A stretch of DNA of 21,994 nucleotides from an uncultured Oscillospiraceae bacterium (GTDB lineage Bacteria; Bacillota; Clostridia; Oscillospirales; Oscillospiraceae), in the NCBI GenBank assembly GCA_934589525.1, contig CAKTOB010000034.1:1-21994 (forward strand), in the 5' to 3' direction. Shown here one piece after another: positions 14,166 through 21,837 of this stretch. The notes below the pieces were generated by a model. That model saw nothing but the letters and a program-made list of their open reading frames with translations, searched no databases and was not told where the DNA came from. Position numbers and translations under genes: made by a program. Positions within the stretch are counted from its first letter, which is position 1, and every line of letters begins with the position of its first letter.

Positions 14166-15173
14166 TTACCCGATCTTTGCCACGGATTCCCGGATGCGCA
14201 GGCTGCCGGGAATCACGATCCGGTCTAACAGGGTGGTTCTGGGCCGCTCGATCAGGTCGATGAGCCCTTTGGCGGCGGAGGTGCCCAGGGCCTTGGTGTC
14301 CTGGTGGTAGGTGGTCATCCGGGGGGACATGATGTCCGCCAGCTGGATGCCGTCGTAACCGCAGACGCTGATGTCCTCCGGAATGCGGAGCCCCGCCTCC
14401 CGAATGGCGTTCAGGCCGCCGATGGCGGAAAAGTCATCGGGGAAGAAAATGCAGGTGGGCCGGTTTGGCAGCTCTAAAAGCTCCTTGGTAATGGCGGCGC
14501 AGCTGTTGGCCTCGTGATAGGTCCCTTGCCGGACGATGGCCTCATCCCCCCGGAAGCCCAGCTCCTCGCAGGCCCGGTAGAAGCCCGTCAGCCGGTTCTC
14601 CGTTACGGCGGTGCGCTCGCCGTGGATGAAGGCGATGCGCCGGTGGCCCTGGCTGTAGGCGTAATGCACCAGCGCCTCCATGCCCTGGACGTTGTCGGAG
14701 ACCACCGCCAGACGGTTGTTGAAAATGTGGTCAATGGTCACCACTGGCAAATCGGAACTTACCAGCTCCAGCACCTGGGGGTCGGAAAAATCCACACAGG
14801 CGATGATCACGCCGTCTACCCCTCTATAGAGGCAATGCTGCAAGTAAGTGGTCCGGCGGCCTACATTCCGGTTGATAAAGGTCACATCGTAGCCCTGCCG
14901 CTCGGCCTCCACCTTCAGGCTTTCCAGCACCGCTGAAAAATACTCGTGGGTCAGGCCGCTGCTCTGCTCATCTACAAAGAGGATGCCGATGTTGTAGGTC
15001 CGGTTGGCCTTCAGGGCCCTGGCGGCGGAATTGGTCACATAGCCCATTTCCTCGGCCACACTCCGGATCCGGTCTCTGGTCTCCGGGCCGATGTCCGGCT
15101 GACCGCTGAGGGCCTTGCTGACTGTCGCCACGGAAACACCGCAGCGCTTGGCAATGTCCTTCATGCTGACCAT
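14166..15173 (-). CDS. LacI-family transcriptional regulator
   Basis: This 335-aa protein has the LacI N-terminal helix-turn-helix (SMKDIAKRCGVSVATVSKALSG, residues 3-24), then a hinge (NSAARALKANRTYNIGILF) and a periplasmic-binding-protein-like sensor domain that ends in GSLRIRESV. It should bind operators in the 355-bp divergent region and release them, or switch, on binding a sugar or sugar phosphate. The start is ATG 15173, with AAGGAGGAT 7 bases upstream; the frame is open 20 codons more but has no ribosome site. Its position between the importer and the phosphorylase-glucosidase operon makes it their likely local regulator. Confidence 0.94.
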   Translation of the reverse strand: MVSMKDIAKRCGVSVATVSKALSGQPDIGPETRDRIRSVAEEMGYVTNSAARALKANRTYNIGILFVDEQSSGLTHEYFSAVLESLKVEAERQGYDVTFINRNVGRRTTYLQHCLYRGVDGVIIACVDFSDPQVLELVSSDLPVVTIDHIFNNRLAVVSDNVQGMEALVHYAYSQGHRRIAFIHGERTAVTENRLTGFYRACEELGFRGDEAIVRQGTYHEANSCAAITKELLELPNRPTCIFFPDDFSAIGGLNAIREAGLRIPEDISVCGYDGIQLADIMSPRMTTYHQDTKALGTSAAKGLIDLIERPRTTLLDRIVIPGSLRIRESVAKIG

Positions 15174-15204
15174 GCTGCTTATCCTCCTTCGGCGTTTTTT
15201 CTCA

Positions 15205-15218
15205 ATCGTTTTCGTAAT
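15205..15218. promoter_or_regulatory. Candidate operator near the lacI start of transcription
   Basis: ATCGTTTTCGTAAT lies directly downstream of the lacI-type gene's -10 box. Read on the other strand (ATTACGAAAACGAT) it resembles the motif at 15491-15510: two CG steps around an A-run with A/T flanks. Negative autoregulation is possible. The motif is unproven. Confidence 0.3.
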
Positions 15219-15221
15219 CAC

Positions 15222-15250
15222 AGCATACCGCACCTTTACCTAAATTGCAA
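15222..15250 (-). promoter_or_regulatory. Promoter of the lacI-type gene
   Basis: On the minus strand TTGCAA (15250-15245), 17 bp, then TATGCT (15227-15222). Both hexamers match the consensus at four positions. The -10 is the same hexamer as that of the divergent cbp promoter. Confidence 0.5.
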
Positions 15251-15310
15251 GTCCTATTTTCTGAATTTTTGACGTTTCCGTGAAATTTGAACAGTCTGCA
15301 CAAGTTGAAA

Positions 15311-15348
15311 ACGAAAAAATAGACACATTGCTTACGCAAGTTTTTCGT
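15311..15348. promoter_or_regulatory. Inverted repeat in the divergent control region
   Basis: ACGAAAAA (15311-15318) and TTTTTCGT (15341-15348) are perfect 8-bp inverted arms 22 bp apart. Between them is a smaller TTGC-TTAC-GCAA (15328-15339). They lie between the two divergent promoters, where a shared regulator could act. No protein assignment can be made. Confidence 0.35.
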
Positions 15349-15436
15349 AATTTTTGAAGTACTTTCAAAATTGCACAGAAGCCGGGGCCTGCGATTGGGC
15401 AGAACCGCCAAATATCATTGATTTTGGAAAAGACAG

Positions 15437-15465
15437 TTGCGTTTTCTGCAAGATTGCGCTATGCT
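15437..15465 (+). promoter_or_regulatory. Probable promoter of the cbp-bgl operon
   Basis: TTGCGT (15437-15442), 17 bp, TATGCT (15460-15465), with predicted start near 15472. The -35 is weak (three of six), which fits a regulated promoter. Confidence 0.42.
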
Positions 15466-15490
15466 AAATCAGAGAATACCCATGCTTAAA

Positions 15491-15510
15491 CGATTTCGAA
15501 AAACGAATTT
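15491..15510. promoter_or_regulatory. Candidate operator in the cbp leader
   Basis: TTCG-AAAAA-CGAA (15495-15507, inside CGATTTCGAA/AAACGAATTT) is an inverted repeat about 20-38 bases after the predicted start of transcription. This is a place where a bound LacI-type repressor would block elongation. It shares the CG-A-run-CG core with 15205-15218. Confidence 0.35.
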
Positions 15511-15528
15511 CATACAAGGAGGAGCCAT

Positions 15529-17967
15529 ATGCAGTACGGCCATTTTGATGACGAACTTCGGGAATATGTGATCGACACCCCCACCACGCCCCTGCCCTGG
15601 ATCAACTATCTGGGCAGCGAGGACTTCTTCGCCCTGGTGTCCAATACGGCGGGGGGCTACTGCTTCTATAAGGATGCCCGGCTGCGGCGGATCACCCGCT
15701 ACCGCTACAACGGCAGTCCCCTGGACGCCGACGGCTTCCATGTGTACGTCCGCCGGGAGGGGGGCACCCTCTGGAATCCCGGCTGGCAGCCCACCCAGGA
15801 GCCCCTGGATTTCTATCGCTGCCGCCACGGCCTGGGCTACACGGTGATCACCGGGAAGAAAGAGGGCCTTTCTCTGGAACAGGCCCTGCTGGTGCCCCGG
15901 CAGGACCCCTGCCTTCTGTGGAAGCTGACGGTCCGGAACGAAACCGACTGTCAGCAGCGTCTGCAGCTCTTCCCCTATGTAGAGTTCTGCCTGTGGGATG
16001 CCATGGATGACAGCTCCAACTTCCAGCGGAATTTCTCCACCGGAGAGGTGGAGATCGAGCCCCGGGCCCTGTACCACAAAACCGAGTACCGGGAGCGCCG
16101 GGATCACTATGCTCTTTTCTGGGCGGACCGGCCCTATGACGGCTTTGACACCAGCCGGGATGCCTTCTTAGGGGTCTACGGCAGTCCCGCCAAGCCCCAG
16201 GCGGTGCTGGAGGGCCGCTGCACCGGCTCCCAGGCCCACGGCTGGGCCCCGGTGGGGGCCATGGAATTTGACCTGACCTTAGCCCCCGGGGAGCAGCAGC
16301 AGCTGGTGCTGGGCCTTGGCTATATCGAAAACCCCCAGGAGGAAAAATTCGAGGCCCCGGGGGTCATCAACAAGGCCCGGGCCCACGCCATGATGGAAAA
16401 ATACAGTTCTCCCGCCGCCTTTGACCGGGCTCTGGAAGACCTGCGGCAGTTCTGGGGAGACCTGCTTAGCGGCTGTACCGTCCGGACCGGGGACGAAAAG
16501 GTGGACCGGATGGTGAACATCTGGAACCAGTACCAGTGCATGGTGACCTTCAACATGTCCCGCTCCGCCAGCTATTTTGAAAGCGGTATGGGCCGGGGCA
16601 TGGGCTTCCGGGATTCCTGCCAGGATCTGCTGGGCTTTGTCCACATGATCCCCCAAAAGGCCAGGCAGCGGCTATTGGACATTGCCGCCACCCAGTTCCC
16701 TGACGGCAGCGCCTACCACCAGTATCAGCCCCTGACAAAAAAAGGGAATCTGGCCGTGGGCTCCGGCTTTAATGACGACCCCCTGTGGCTGATCGCGGGC
16801 ACCGATGCCTACATCCGGGAGACCGGGGACTTTTCCATTCTCTCGGAGCCTGTGGCCTTTGACAATGACGAGACCCTTGCCCAGCCCCTCATGGAGCATC
16901 TGCGCCGGAGCATCCGCTACACCCTGACCCACTTAGGCCCCCACCGTCTGCCCCTCATCGGCCGGGCGGACTGGAACGACTGCCTGAACCTCAATTGCTT
17001 CTCCGCCCATCCGGGAGAGAGCTTCCAGATCACGGGGCCCAGCGAAGGGCCCGTGGCGGAAAGCGTGTTCATCGGGGGGATGTTTGTGAAATACGGCGGC
17101 GCTTACGCAGAGCTTTGCCGCCATTTAGGGCTTTCGGAGGAGGCAGACCGGGTGGAGGCCGCCGTCCGGGACATGGAGCAGACCGTCCTCACCGCCGGTT
17201 GGGACGGGGCCTGGTTCCGCCGGGCCTATGATGCCTACGGGGCCCCTGTGGGAAGCCGGGAATGCAGAGAGGGGCAGATCTACATTGAGCCCCAGGGCAT
17301 GTGCGTCATGGCGGGCATCGGCAAGGCCACCGGCCAGGCCGCCCAGGCCCTCAAGAGTGTCGAAGAGCGGCTGGACACCCAATACGGCATTGTGCTGTTG
17401 CAGCCGGCCTATGAGGAATATTACCTGAATCTGGGTGAGATCAGCTCCTATCCCCCGGGATACAAGGAAAACGCCGGCATTTTCTGCCACAACAACCCCT
17501 GGATCGTCTGCGCCGAGGCGGAGCTGGGCCACGGGGACCGGGCCTTCCAGGTCTATCGGCGGACCTGCCCAGCCTACACCGAGGACATCAGCCACATCCA
17601 CCGGACCGAGCCCTATGTATACAGCCAGATGATCGCGGGGAAGGATGCCCCCAGCTTCGGTGAGGCGAAAAACAGCTGGCTCACCGGCACCGCCGCCTGG
17701 ACCTTCCTCAGCATCACCCAGAGCATTCTGGGCCTCCAGCCCACCCTGGAGGGCCTGCGCATCGACCCCTGCATTCCGGCAGAGTGGACCGCGTTCCGGC
17801 TCCACCGCCGGTTCCGGGGGGCGGAATATGACATTCTGGTGAAAAATCCCAAGGGCGTCCAAAAGGGCGTGGCTTCCGTGACCGTTGACGGCCGGGCTAT
17901 TTCCGGCAACGTCCTGCCCATTCTCCCGGCGGGCAGCGCCGCCCAGGTGGAGGTGGTGCTGGGATGA
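15529..17967 (+). CDS. cbp: Cellobiose phosphorylase (GH94)
   Basis: The 812-aa length and sequence closely resemble clostridial cellobiose phosphorylase. Shared stretches include [102 protein letters not shown] and [20 protein letters not shown]. The enzyme splits cellobiose with phosphate to glucose-1-phosphate and glucose in the cytoplasm, which saves one ATP per disaccharide. The conserved DWND motif (Asp481-Asp484) holds the likely general acid; HNNPW and the NSWLTGTA region belong to the active site and phosphate pocket of the family. The start is ATG 15529, with AAGGAGGA close upstream. Its stop overlaps the next gene's ATG by 4 bp. Specificity for cellobiose rather than longer cellodextrins is inferred from similarity. 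Confidence 0.95.
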   Translation: MQYGHFDDELREYVIDTPTTPLPWINYLGSEDFFALVSNTAGGYCFYKDARLRRITRYRYNGSPLDADGFHVYVRREGGTLWNPGWQPTQEPLDFYRCRHGLGYTVITGKKEGLSLEQALLVPRQDPCLLWKLTVRNETDCQQRLQLFPYVEFCLWDAMDDSSNFQRNFSTGEVEIEPRALYHKTEYRERRDHYALFWADRPYDGFDTSRDAFLGVYGSPAKPQAVLEGRCTGSQAHGWAPVGAMEFDLTLAPGEQQQLVLGLGYIENPQEEKFEAPGVINKARAHAMMEKYSSPAAFDRALEDLRQFWGDLLSGCTVRTGDEKVDRMVNIWNQYQCMVTFNMSRSASYFESGMGRGMGFRDSCQDLLGFVHMIPQKARQRLLDIAATQFPDGSAYHQYQPLTKKGNLAVGSGFNDDPLWLIAGTDAYIRETGDFSILSEPVAFDNDETLAQPLMEHLRRSIRYTLTHLGPHRLPLIGRADWNDCLNLNCFSAHPGESFQITGPSEGPVAESVFIGGMFVKYGGAYAELCRHLGLSEEADRVEAAVRDMEQTVLTAGWDGAWFRRAYDAYGAPVGSRECREGQIYIEPQGMCVMAGIGKATGQAAQALKSVEERLDTQYGIVLLQPAYEEYYLNLGEISSYPPGYKENAGIFCHNNPWIVCAEAELGHGDRAFQVYRRTCPAYTEDISHIHRTEPYVYSQMIAGKDAPSFGEAKNSWLTGTAAWTFLSITQSILGLQPTLEGLRIDPCIPAEWTAFRLHRRFRGAEYDILVKNPKGVQKGVASVTVDGRAISGNVLPILPAGSAAQVEVVLG

Positions 17968-19310
17968 CCGCTTTTCCGAAAGATTTCGTCTGGGGCGCGG
18001 CCTCCAGCGCCTATCAGATCGAGGGAGACCCCTTGGCCGACGGCGGCGGTCCCTCCGTCTGGGATACCTTTTCCCACACTCCCGGCAAGACCTTTGAAGG
18101 CAACACCGGGGACACCGCCTGCCGCAGCTATCGCCACCCGGAGCGGGACATAGAGCATCTGAAACATTTGGGCCTCGCTGCCTACCGCTTCTCCACCTCC
18201 TGGGCCCGCATCGACCCAAAGGGCACCGGGGATTGGAACCCTCTGGGCCTTGCCTACTATGACCGGCTGGTGGAGCTGTGTCTGCAAGAGGGCATTACCC
18301 CCTATATGACCCTGTACCACTGGGAGCTGCCCCAGGCCCTGGAGGACCGGGGCGGCTGGCTGAACCCGGAGACCCCCAAGGCCTTCGCCCGGTTTGCTTC
18401 CATGATGGCCGGGCACTTCCGGGGGCGGGTAAGCCACTATTTCCTGCTGAACGAGCCCCAGTGCGTGGCGGCCCTGGGCTACGGCAGCGGCATCCACGCC
18501 CCGGGCCGCCGGGAGCCCCAGGACCGGCTCTTCCTGGTGTGGAAGCATCTGCTGCTGGCCTACGGCCTGGGGGCAAAAGCCATGAGGCTGGAAGACGGCG
18601 GGGCGAAGCTGGGCATTGCCACCACCGGGCGGCTGTGCTACCCCGAAAAGGAAACCGACACCGCCGCCGCCCGGGAGGCCACCTTCCGGGTTTCTGACGA
18701 CGACTGGATGTTCACCCACCAAATGGCCCTGGACCCCATCTGCCTGGGCCGCTTCCCGGACTGCCCCCCGGGGCCCCTGCAAAAGCTTATGGCCGCCGTC
18801 ACAAAAGAAGAGCTGGCCGCCATGAACCAGCGGCCAGACTTCCTGGGCTTCAACATTTACAACGGCTGGTGCGTCCGGGCCGGAACCCATGGGCCTCAGT
18901 ACATCCCCCGCTACGAGGGCTTCCCCCGAACGGCCCTCAAGTGGCCCGTGACCCCGGAAGTCATGGACTATGGCCCGTTTTTCCTCTGGCAGCGCTACGG
19001 CATTCCCTGCTATATCACGGAAAACGGCCTGAGCTGCAACGACATCATCAGCCTGGACGGCGCCGTCCACGACCCCAACCGCCAGGATTTCCTCCACCGA
19101 TCCTTAAAGTGCCTCCAAAACACCTTCTCCCGGGGCACGGAGCTTCTGGGCTATTTCCACTGGTCCCTGACCGATAATTTCGAATGGCACAGCGGCTACA
19201 GCGAACGCTTCGGCCTGGTCTATGTGGATTTCCCCACAGGAAACCGCATCTATAAAGACAGCGCCCGGTGGTTCACCCAGACGGTCAAAAGCAACGGGGC
19301 GGAACTGTGA
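17964..19310 (+). CDS. bglA: Beta-glucosidase (GH1)
   Basis: This 448-aa family 1 glycosidase has [14 protein letters not shown] at its start, acid/base Glu164 in LNEP, and nucleophile Glu353 in ITENG. The C-terminal [19 protein letters not shown] carries the Glu-Trp pair that binds a free glucose unit. This marks a plain beta-glucosidase rather than a 6-phospho type, which fits ABC import of unphosphorylated sugar. It would release glucose from cellobiose, cellodextrins or aryl-glucosides. There is no signal peptide, so it is cytoplasmic. Its ATG overlaps the cbp stop (ATGA), so translation is coupled. No ordinary terminator follows; heptamer repeats begin at once. Confidence 0.95.
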   Translation: MTAFPKDFVWGAASSAYQIEGDPLADGGGPSVWDTFSHTPGKTFEGNTGDTACRSYRHPERDIEHLKHLGLAAYRFSTSWARIDPKGTGDWNPLGLAYYDRLVELCLQEGITPYMTLYHWELPQALEDRGGWLNPETPKAFARFASMMAGHFRGRVSHYFLLNEPQCVAALGYGSGIHAPGRREPQDRLFLVWKHLLLAYGLGAKAMRLEDGGAKLGIATTGRLCYPEKETDTAAAREATFRVSDDDWMFTHQMALDPICLGRFPDCPPGPLQKLMAAVTKEELAAMNQRPDFLGFNIYNGWCVRAGTHGPQYIPRYEGFPRTALKWPVTPEVMDYGPFFLWQRYGIPCYITENGLSCNDIISLDGAVHDPNRQDFLHRSLKCLQNTFSRGTELLGYFHWSLTDNFEWHSGYSERFGLVYVDFPTGNRIYKDSARWFTQTVKSNGAEL

Positions 19311-19312
19311 AT

Positions 19313-19384
19313 CAATTGACAATTGACAATGGACAATTGACAATTTTTCTAAGTTGACAGTTGACAGTTGACAGTTGACAGTTC
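19313..19384. repeat. Two tracts of heptamer repeats (TTGACAA and TTGACAG types)
   Basis: The first tract (19313-19347) is built from AATTGAC/AATGGAC units and the second (19352-19384) from four AGTTGAC units. The same two heptamer types occur together at 21391-21455 and, inverted, at 21889-21951. They are non-coding and start three bases after the bglA stop. Confidence 0.85.
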
Positions 19385-19419
19385 GTGGGGACGGACGTGC
19401 CCGTTTTGAAAATACATTG

Positions 19420-19473
19420 GTTAAAAACTACACCAATCAGCGAAACCGTAGGGAACGGCCTATGTGCCGTTCC
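19420..19473 (+). repeat. Repeated block with GGAACGGC hairpin, copy 1
   Basis: This block ends in a stem-loop GGAACGGC-CTATGT-GCCGTTCC (19452-19473). It is nearly identical to 21535-21589, sharing CAGCGAAACCGTAGGGAACG. A third copy of the hairpin is inverted at 21816-21837. The function is unknown. Confidence 0.85.
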
Positions 19474-19477
19474 GGGG

Positions 19478-19660
19478 ACGTTACGATTATAACCCGTGTG
19501 GATGAACGGTACCACGCCTGTAGGGGCGGCAATCTGCCGCCCGCCACGTTGCATATATAACCTGTGCGGTTGAATGGAATTACGCAATGTAGCGGCGATG
19601 ATCCATCGCCATGCAACGTAACGAATATAACCCGTGCGGATGAACGGTACCACCCCCCGA
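19478..19660 (+). repeat. Three tandem ~69-bp intergenic units
   Basis: Units begin at 19478, 19546 and 19616. Each has a conserved part of the form TATAACCYGTGYGGATGAAC followed by GGTACCAC or GGAATTAC. The first two end in different perfect hairpins: GGGCGGC-AATCT-GCCGCCC (19524-19542) and GGCGATG-atc-CATCGCC (19594-19610). So the frame of the unit is kept while the hairpin differs. A related unit is inverted at 21772-21810. Confidence 0.8.
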
Positions 19661-19790
19661 TATGTCATCCCGACCGAAATGAAATGGAGTGGAGGGATCT
19701 TCCCAAGCAGCAGATTTTACCTTACGCAGGTAATTTTTGCAACATGGGTGGATTCCTCCACTCCGCTTTCGCTACGGTCAGAATGATATG
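19661..19790. repeat. ~130-bp imperfect long hairpin element, copy 1
   Basis: The left end (TATGTCATCCCGACCGAAAT, then GGAGTGGAGGGATC) is an imperfect inverted repeat of the right end (GATTCCTCCACTCCGC, then CGGTCAGAATGATA). A relative lies at 21639-21766. It carries no reading frame of note and resembles small non-autonomous mobile or structural repeats (MITE-like). Confidence 0.72.
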
Positions 19791-19918
19791 ATTTGCTTTT
19801 ATTTTTATAAAGCGCTTGTTAATCTATAAAAGAAGCACTTGCGAATCGAAACAATTTGTGCCATAATTATGAAGGAATTAAGGTTCTGCGGGAATTAAGG
19901 CTAGAACCCCCAAAAAAA
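19791..19918. other. A/T-rich gap with nothing recognised
   Basis: I see no gene, RNA or clear promoter here. GGAATTAAGG occurs twice (near 19873 and 19890), a minor direct repeat. Confidence 0.5.
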
Positions 19919-20004
19919 CTTCTTCACTCTTCACTATTACTTATTACTTACCAAAAATCGGCCCCGATATTTAGTGAAGAGTGAATAGTGAAAAGTGAAG
20001 AAGA
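19919..20004. repeat. Inverted TTCACT-type short repeats
   Basis: CTTCTTCACTCTTCACTATT (from 19920) and a run of AGTGAAGAGTGAATAGTG and AAGTGAAGAAG (19973-20003) are inverted to each other. They could form a long imperfect stem about 30 bp before the tRNA terminator. This is a different repeat family from the TTGACA heptamers. Confidence 0.7.
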
Positions 20005-20042
20005 AAAAATCGGCAAGCACCAAGTGGTGCTTGCCGATTTTT
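20005..20042 (-). terminator. Terminator of the tRNA-Met/tRNA-Glu transcript
   Basis: An 18-bp stem AAAAATCGGCAAGCACCA / TGGTGCTTGCCGATTTTT has a 2-bp centre. On the minus strand it follows the tRNA-Glu CCA directly and ends in a U-run. Confidence 0.88.
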
Positions 20043-20116
20043 GGTGACCCGTACGGGAATCGAACCCATGTTACCGCCGTGAAAGGGCGGTGTCTTAACC
20101 GCTTGACCAACGGGCC
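20042..20116 (-). tRNA. tRNA-Glu (anticodon TTC)
   Basis: This is a 75-nt cloverleaf on the minus strand. The acceptor GGCCCGT pairs with ACGGGTC, and the anticodon arm is CCGCC-CTTTCAC-GGCGG with anticodon TTC. The T-arm has ATGGG-TTCGAAT-CCCGT, and CCA is encoded. No bases separate it from tRNA-Met. Confidence 0.95.
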
Positions 20117-20192
20117 TGGTAGCGGCAATCTGATTCGAACAGATGACATACCGGGTATGAACCGGCTACTCTACCAACTGAGTTATGCCGCC
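20117..20192 (-). tRNA. tRNA-Met (anticodon CAT, elongator type)
   Basis: This is a 76-nt cloverleaf on the minus strand. The acceptor is GGCGGCA with TGCCGCT, and the anticodon arm GCCGG-TTCATAC-CCGGT gives CAT. CCA is encoded. A normal first pair zone and the absence of the three G-C pairs of initiator tRNA in the anticodon stem favour elongator Met; an Ile-decoding CAT tRNA is less likely. Confidence 0.92.
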
Positions 20193-20234
20193 ATATGGTC
20201 AACGCAATTCCGGCACCGCCGAAACAGCTTCTGT

Positions 20235-20263
20235 ATTATATCCGACACTTTCAATTTTGTCAA
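20235..20263 (-). promoter_or_regulatory. Consensus promoter of the tRNA pair
   Basis: On the minus strand a perfect TTGACA (20263-20258), 17 bp, and a perfect TATAAT (20240-20235), with A/T-rich DNA upstream. It lies 42 bp before tRNA-Met. Full consensus suits strong stable-RNA transcription. Confidence 0.92.
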
Positions 20264-20319
20264 TCCTTTTTTTGAATTTTTTCAAAAAATTTTGGCAATG
20301 CTTTCCATGAGGTGAGATC

Positions 20320-20670
20320 ATGGCATTGCTCTTTGGAGTTGGGGGCCTGGGTTATGTGCTTTTGGAGCTTCTGTACCGGGGCCGCAGTCACTACAGTATG
20401 TTTTTGGCGGGAGGCCTGTGCTTCCTGCTGTTGGGAAAATTGGAGGGAACAAGGCTCCCCCCATGGTGCAGACCCTTGGTGGGGGCGGGGCTCATCACCC
20501 TGGTGGAGCTGGCGGTGGGGCTGGTATTCAACCGGGACCACCGGGTCTGGGATTACCGGGCTGTGCCCCTGAATTTCCGGGGGCAGATCTGCCTGCGCTA
20601 CTCTTTGCTGTGGGTACCGGTAGCCGCCTTTGGCGGCTGGGTCTACCGCCGGGTGCGGGGTATTTTATAA
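20320..20670 (+). CDS. Small membrane protein, PF06541 (putative ABC-transporter type IV) like
   Basis: This 116-aa protein has three or four hydrophobic segments (LLFGVGGLGYVLLELLY, FLAGGLCFLLLGKLEG, LVGAGLITLVELAVGLVF, LRYSLLWVPVAAFGGWVY). Its RVWDYRAVPLNFRGQICLRY matches the typical WDYS..P.N..GQICL motif of the Bacillota CmpB-like putative transporter family. The actual function of that family is not established. The start is ATG 20320, with GAGGTGA just before it. The gene is divergent from the tRNAs, and no clear promoter is seen in the A/T-rich gap before it. Confidence 0.75.
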   Translation: MALLFGVGGLGYVLLELLYRGRSHYSMFLAGGLCFLLLGKLEGTRLPPWCRPLVGAGLITLVELAVGLVFNRDHRVWDYRAVPLNFRGQICLRYSLLWVPVAAFGGWVYRRVRGIL

Positions 20671-20683
20671 CCAAAACTGACAG

Positions 20684-20712
20684 TTGCCAATCGGGGTAAA
20701 ACATTGTATACT
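20684..20712 (+). promoter_or_regulatory. Promoter of the TRIC-family gene
   Basis: TTGCCA (20684-20689), 17 bp, TATACT (20707-20712); both hexamers match at five of six positions. Transcription would start near 20719. Confidence 0.75.
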
Positions 20713-20746
20713 AGGCTCCATCTATATAAAAAGGAACTGTATCGCA

Positions 20747-21382
20747 ATGACAGAAGTTTTGGTTATTCTTTTTGACCTGATCGGCACCATTGCCTTTGCC
20801 ATTTCCGGGGCCTTGGTGGGAGTCAACCGGCGGATGGATTTGTTTGGCATCATCGTCCTGGCGGTCTGTACGGCCTGCGGCGGCGGCATGATCCGGGACA
20901 TCACCGTGGGGAATATCCCCCCCAATATGTTCCGGAACCCCCTCTACGTAGGCATTGCCGCCGGTGTGGCGGTGGTGGTGTTCATTCTGTTCTACCGCCA
21001 CGCCAAAATGCCCCGGCGGATGGCCCCGGTGTATGACAAAATGCTCTTTTGGTTCGACACACTGGGCCTGGCGGCCTTTACCGTAGACGGCATCATGGTT
21101 GGTATCGGCTGCGGCTACGGCGACAACGCCTTTCTGCTGGTGTTCCTGGGCTTCCTCACCGCCGTAGGCGGCGGCACCCTGCGGGACGTGCTGGCAGGCC
21201 GCATCCCGGACATTTTTCTAAAACACGTCTACGCCGTAGCCGCCATTGCCGGGGGCACTGTGATGATCCTGACCCGCAGCCTGGGCGACCGCACCGCCAT
21301 GATCCTGGGCTTCTCCCTGGTCATCACCCTGCGGTGTCTGGCGGCACACTATCGGTGGAACCTGCCCAGGATCCGGGAGTGA
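20747..21382 (+). CDS. TRIC/UPF0126-family membrane protein
   Basis: This 211-aa protein has seven or so membrane segments arranged as two repeats. Each repeat holds the family signature: ACGGGMIRDITVGNIPP near residue 45-60 and AVGGGTLRDVLAGRIPD near 130-145. Bacterial members form trimeric channels related to TRIC cation channels, and some have been linked to glycine transport; the substrate here is unknown. The start is ATG 20747 with AAGGAA upstream. The frame is open to 20684 but that part overlaps the promoter. The gene is a lone unit, followed nine bases on by the inverted-repeat element. Confidence 0.9.
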   Translation: MTEVLVILFDLIGTIAFAISGALVGVNRRMDLFGIIVLAVCTACGGGMIRDITVGNIPPNMFRNPLYVGIAAGVAVVVFILFYRHAKMPRRMAPVYDKMLFWFDTLGLAAFTVDGIMVGIGCGYGDNAFLLVFLGFLTAVGGGTLRDVLAGRIPDIFLKHVYAVAAIAGGTVMILTRSLGDRTAMILGFSLVITLRCLAAHYRWNLPRIRE

Positions 21383-21534
21383 GGGGGAAGTGGACAGTTG
21401 ACAGTGGACAGTTCTGTCCCAATTGACAATGGACAATGGACAATTGACAATTTTTCGGGGGACGGATGTTTTACCTTTGCGTTCGTTGTTCCCACAATAC
21501 GGAACACCCTACCGCCCGTCCTCAGAATACCCCG

Positions 21535-21589
21535 GTTGAAAACGTCCACCTACCAGCGAAACCGTAGGGAACGGCCTATGTGCCGTTCC
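21535..21589 (+). repeat. Repeated block with GGAACGGC hairpin, copy 2
   Basis: It matches 19420-19473 closely, ending in the same 22-bp stem-loop (21568-21589). Confidence 0.85.
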
Positions 21590-21638
21590 ACCCTGAAAGG
21601 ACGGAACCGTTACCAATAAAAACCAGACACGCCCCCCG

Positions 21639-21766
21639 TTATGTCATTCAGGCCTTTAGCGCAAGCGGAGTGGAGGAATCCACCACGTTGGAGAAAGTAC
21701 CACCACAAGATAAAACCAGCAACTTGGGAAGATTCCTCGACTCACTGCGGTCTCGGAATGACATAA
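21639..21766. repeat. ~128-bp imperfect long hairpin element, copy 2
   Basis: TTATGTCATTC at the left and GAATGACATAA at the right are inverted. Further in, GGAGTGGAGGAATC faces GATTCCTCGACTCAC. It is related to 19661-19790. Confidence 0.75.
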
Positions 21767-21771
21767 TCGAT

Positions 21772-21837
21772 GGGTGGTTCCGTTTTGTCCACACGGGTTG
21801 TAATCGCCACGCAGCGGAACGGCACATAGGCCGTTCC
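21772..21837 (-). repeat. Inverted copy of the 69-bp unit and GGAACGGC hairpin
   Basis: Read on the minus strand this is the hairpin (21837-21816), then GATTACAACCCGTGTGGACA and a GGAACCACC end, then the long hairpin. This is the same module order as 19452-19790. Confidence 0.75.

Noticed and set aside
17613..19097. 494-codon minus-strand open frame
   Set aside because: It is a shadow of bglA and the end of cbp; both sense genes are certain.
20275..20291. Perfect palindrome AATTTTTT-C-AAAAAATT before the small membrane-protein gene
   Set aside because: It is pure A/T low complexity near a strong divergent promoter, with no further evidence for an operator or terminator.
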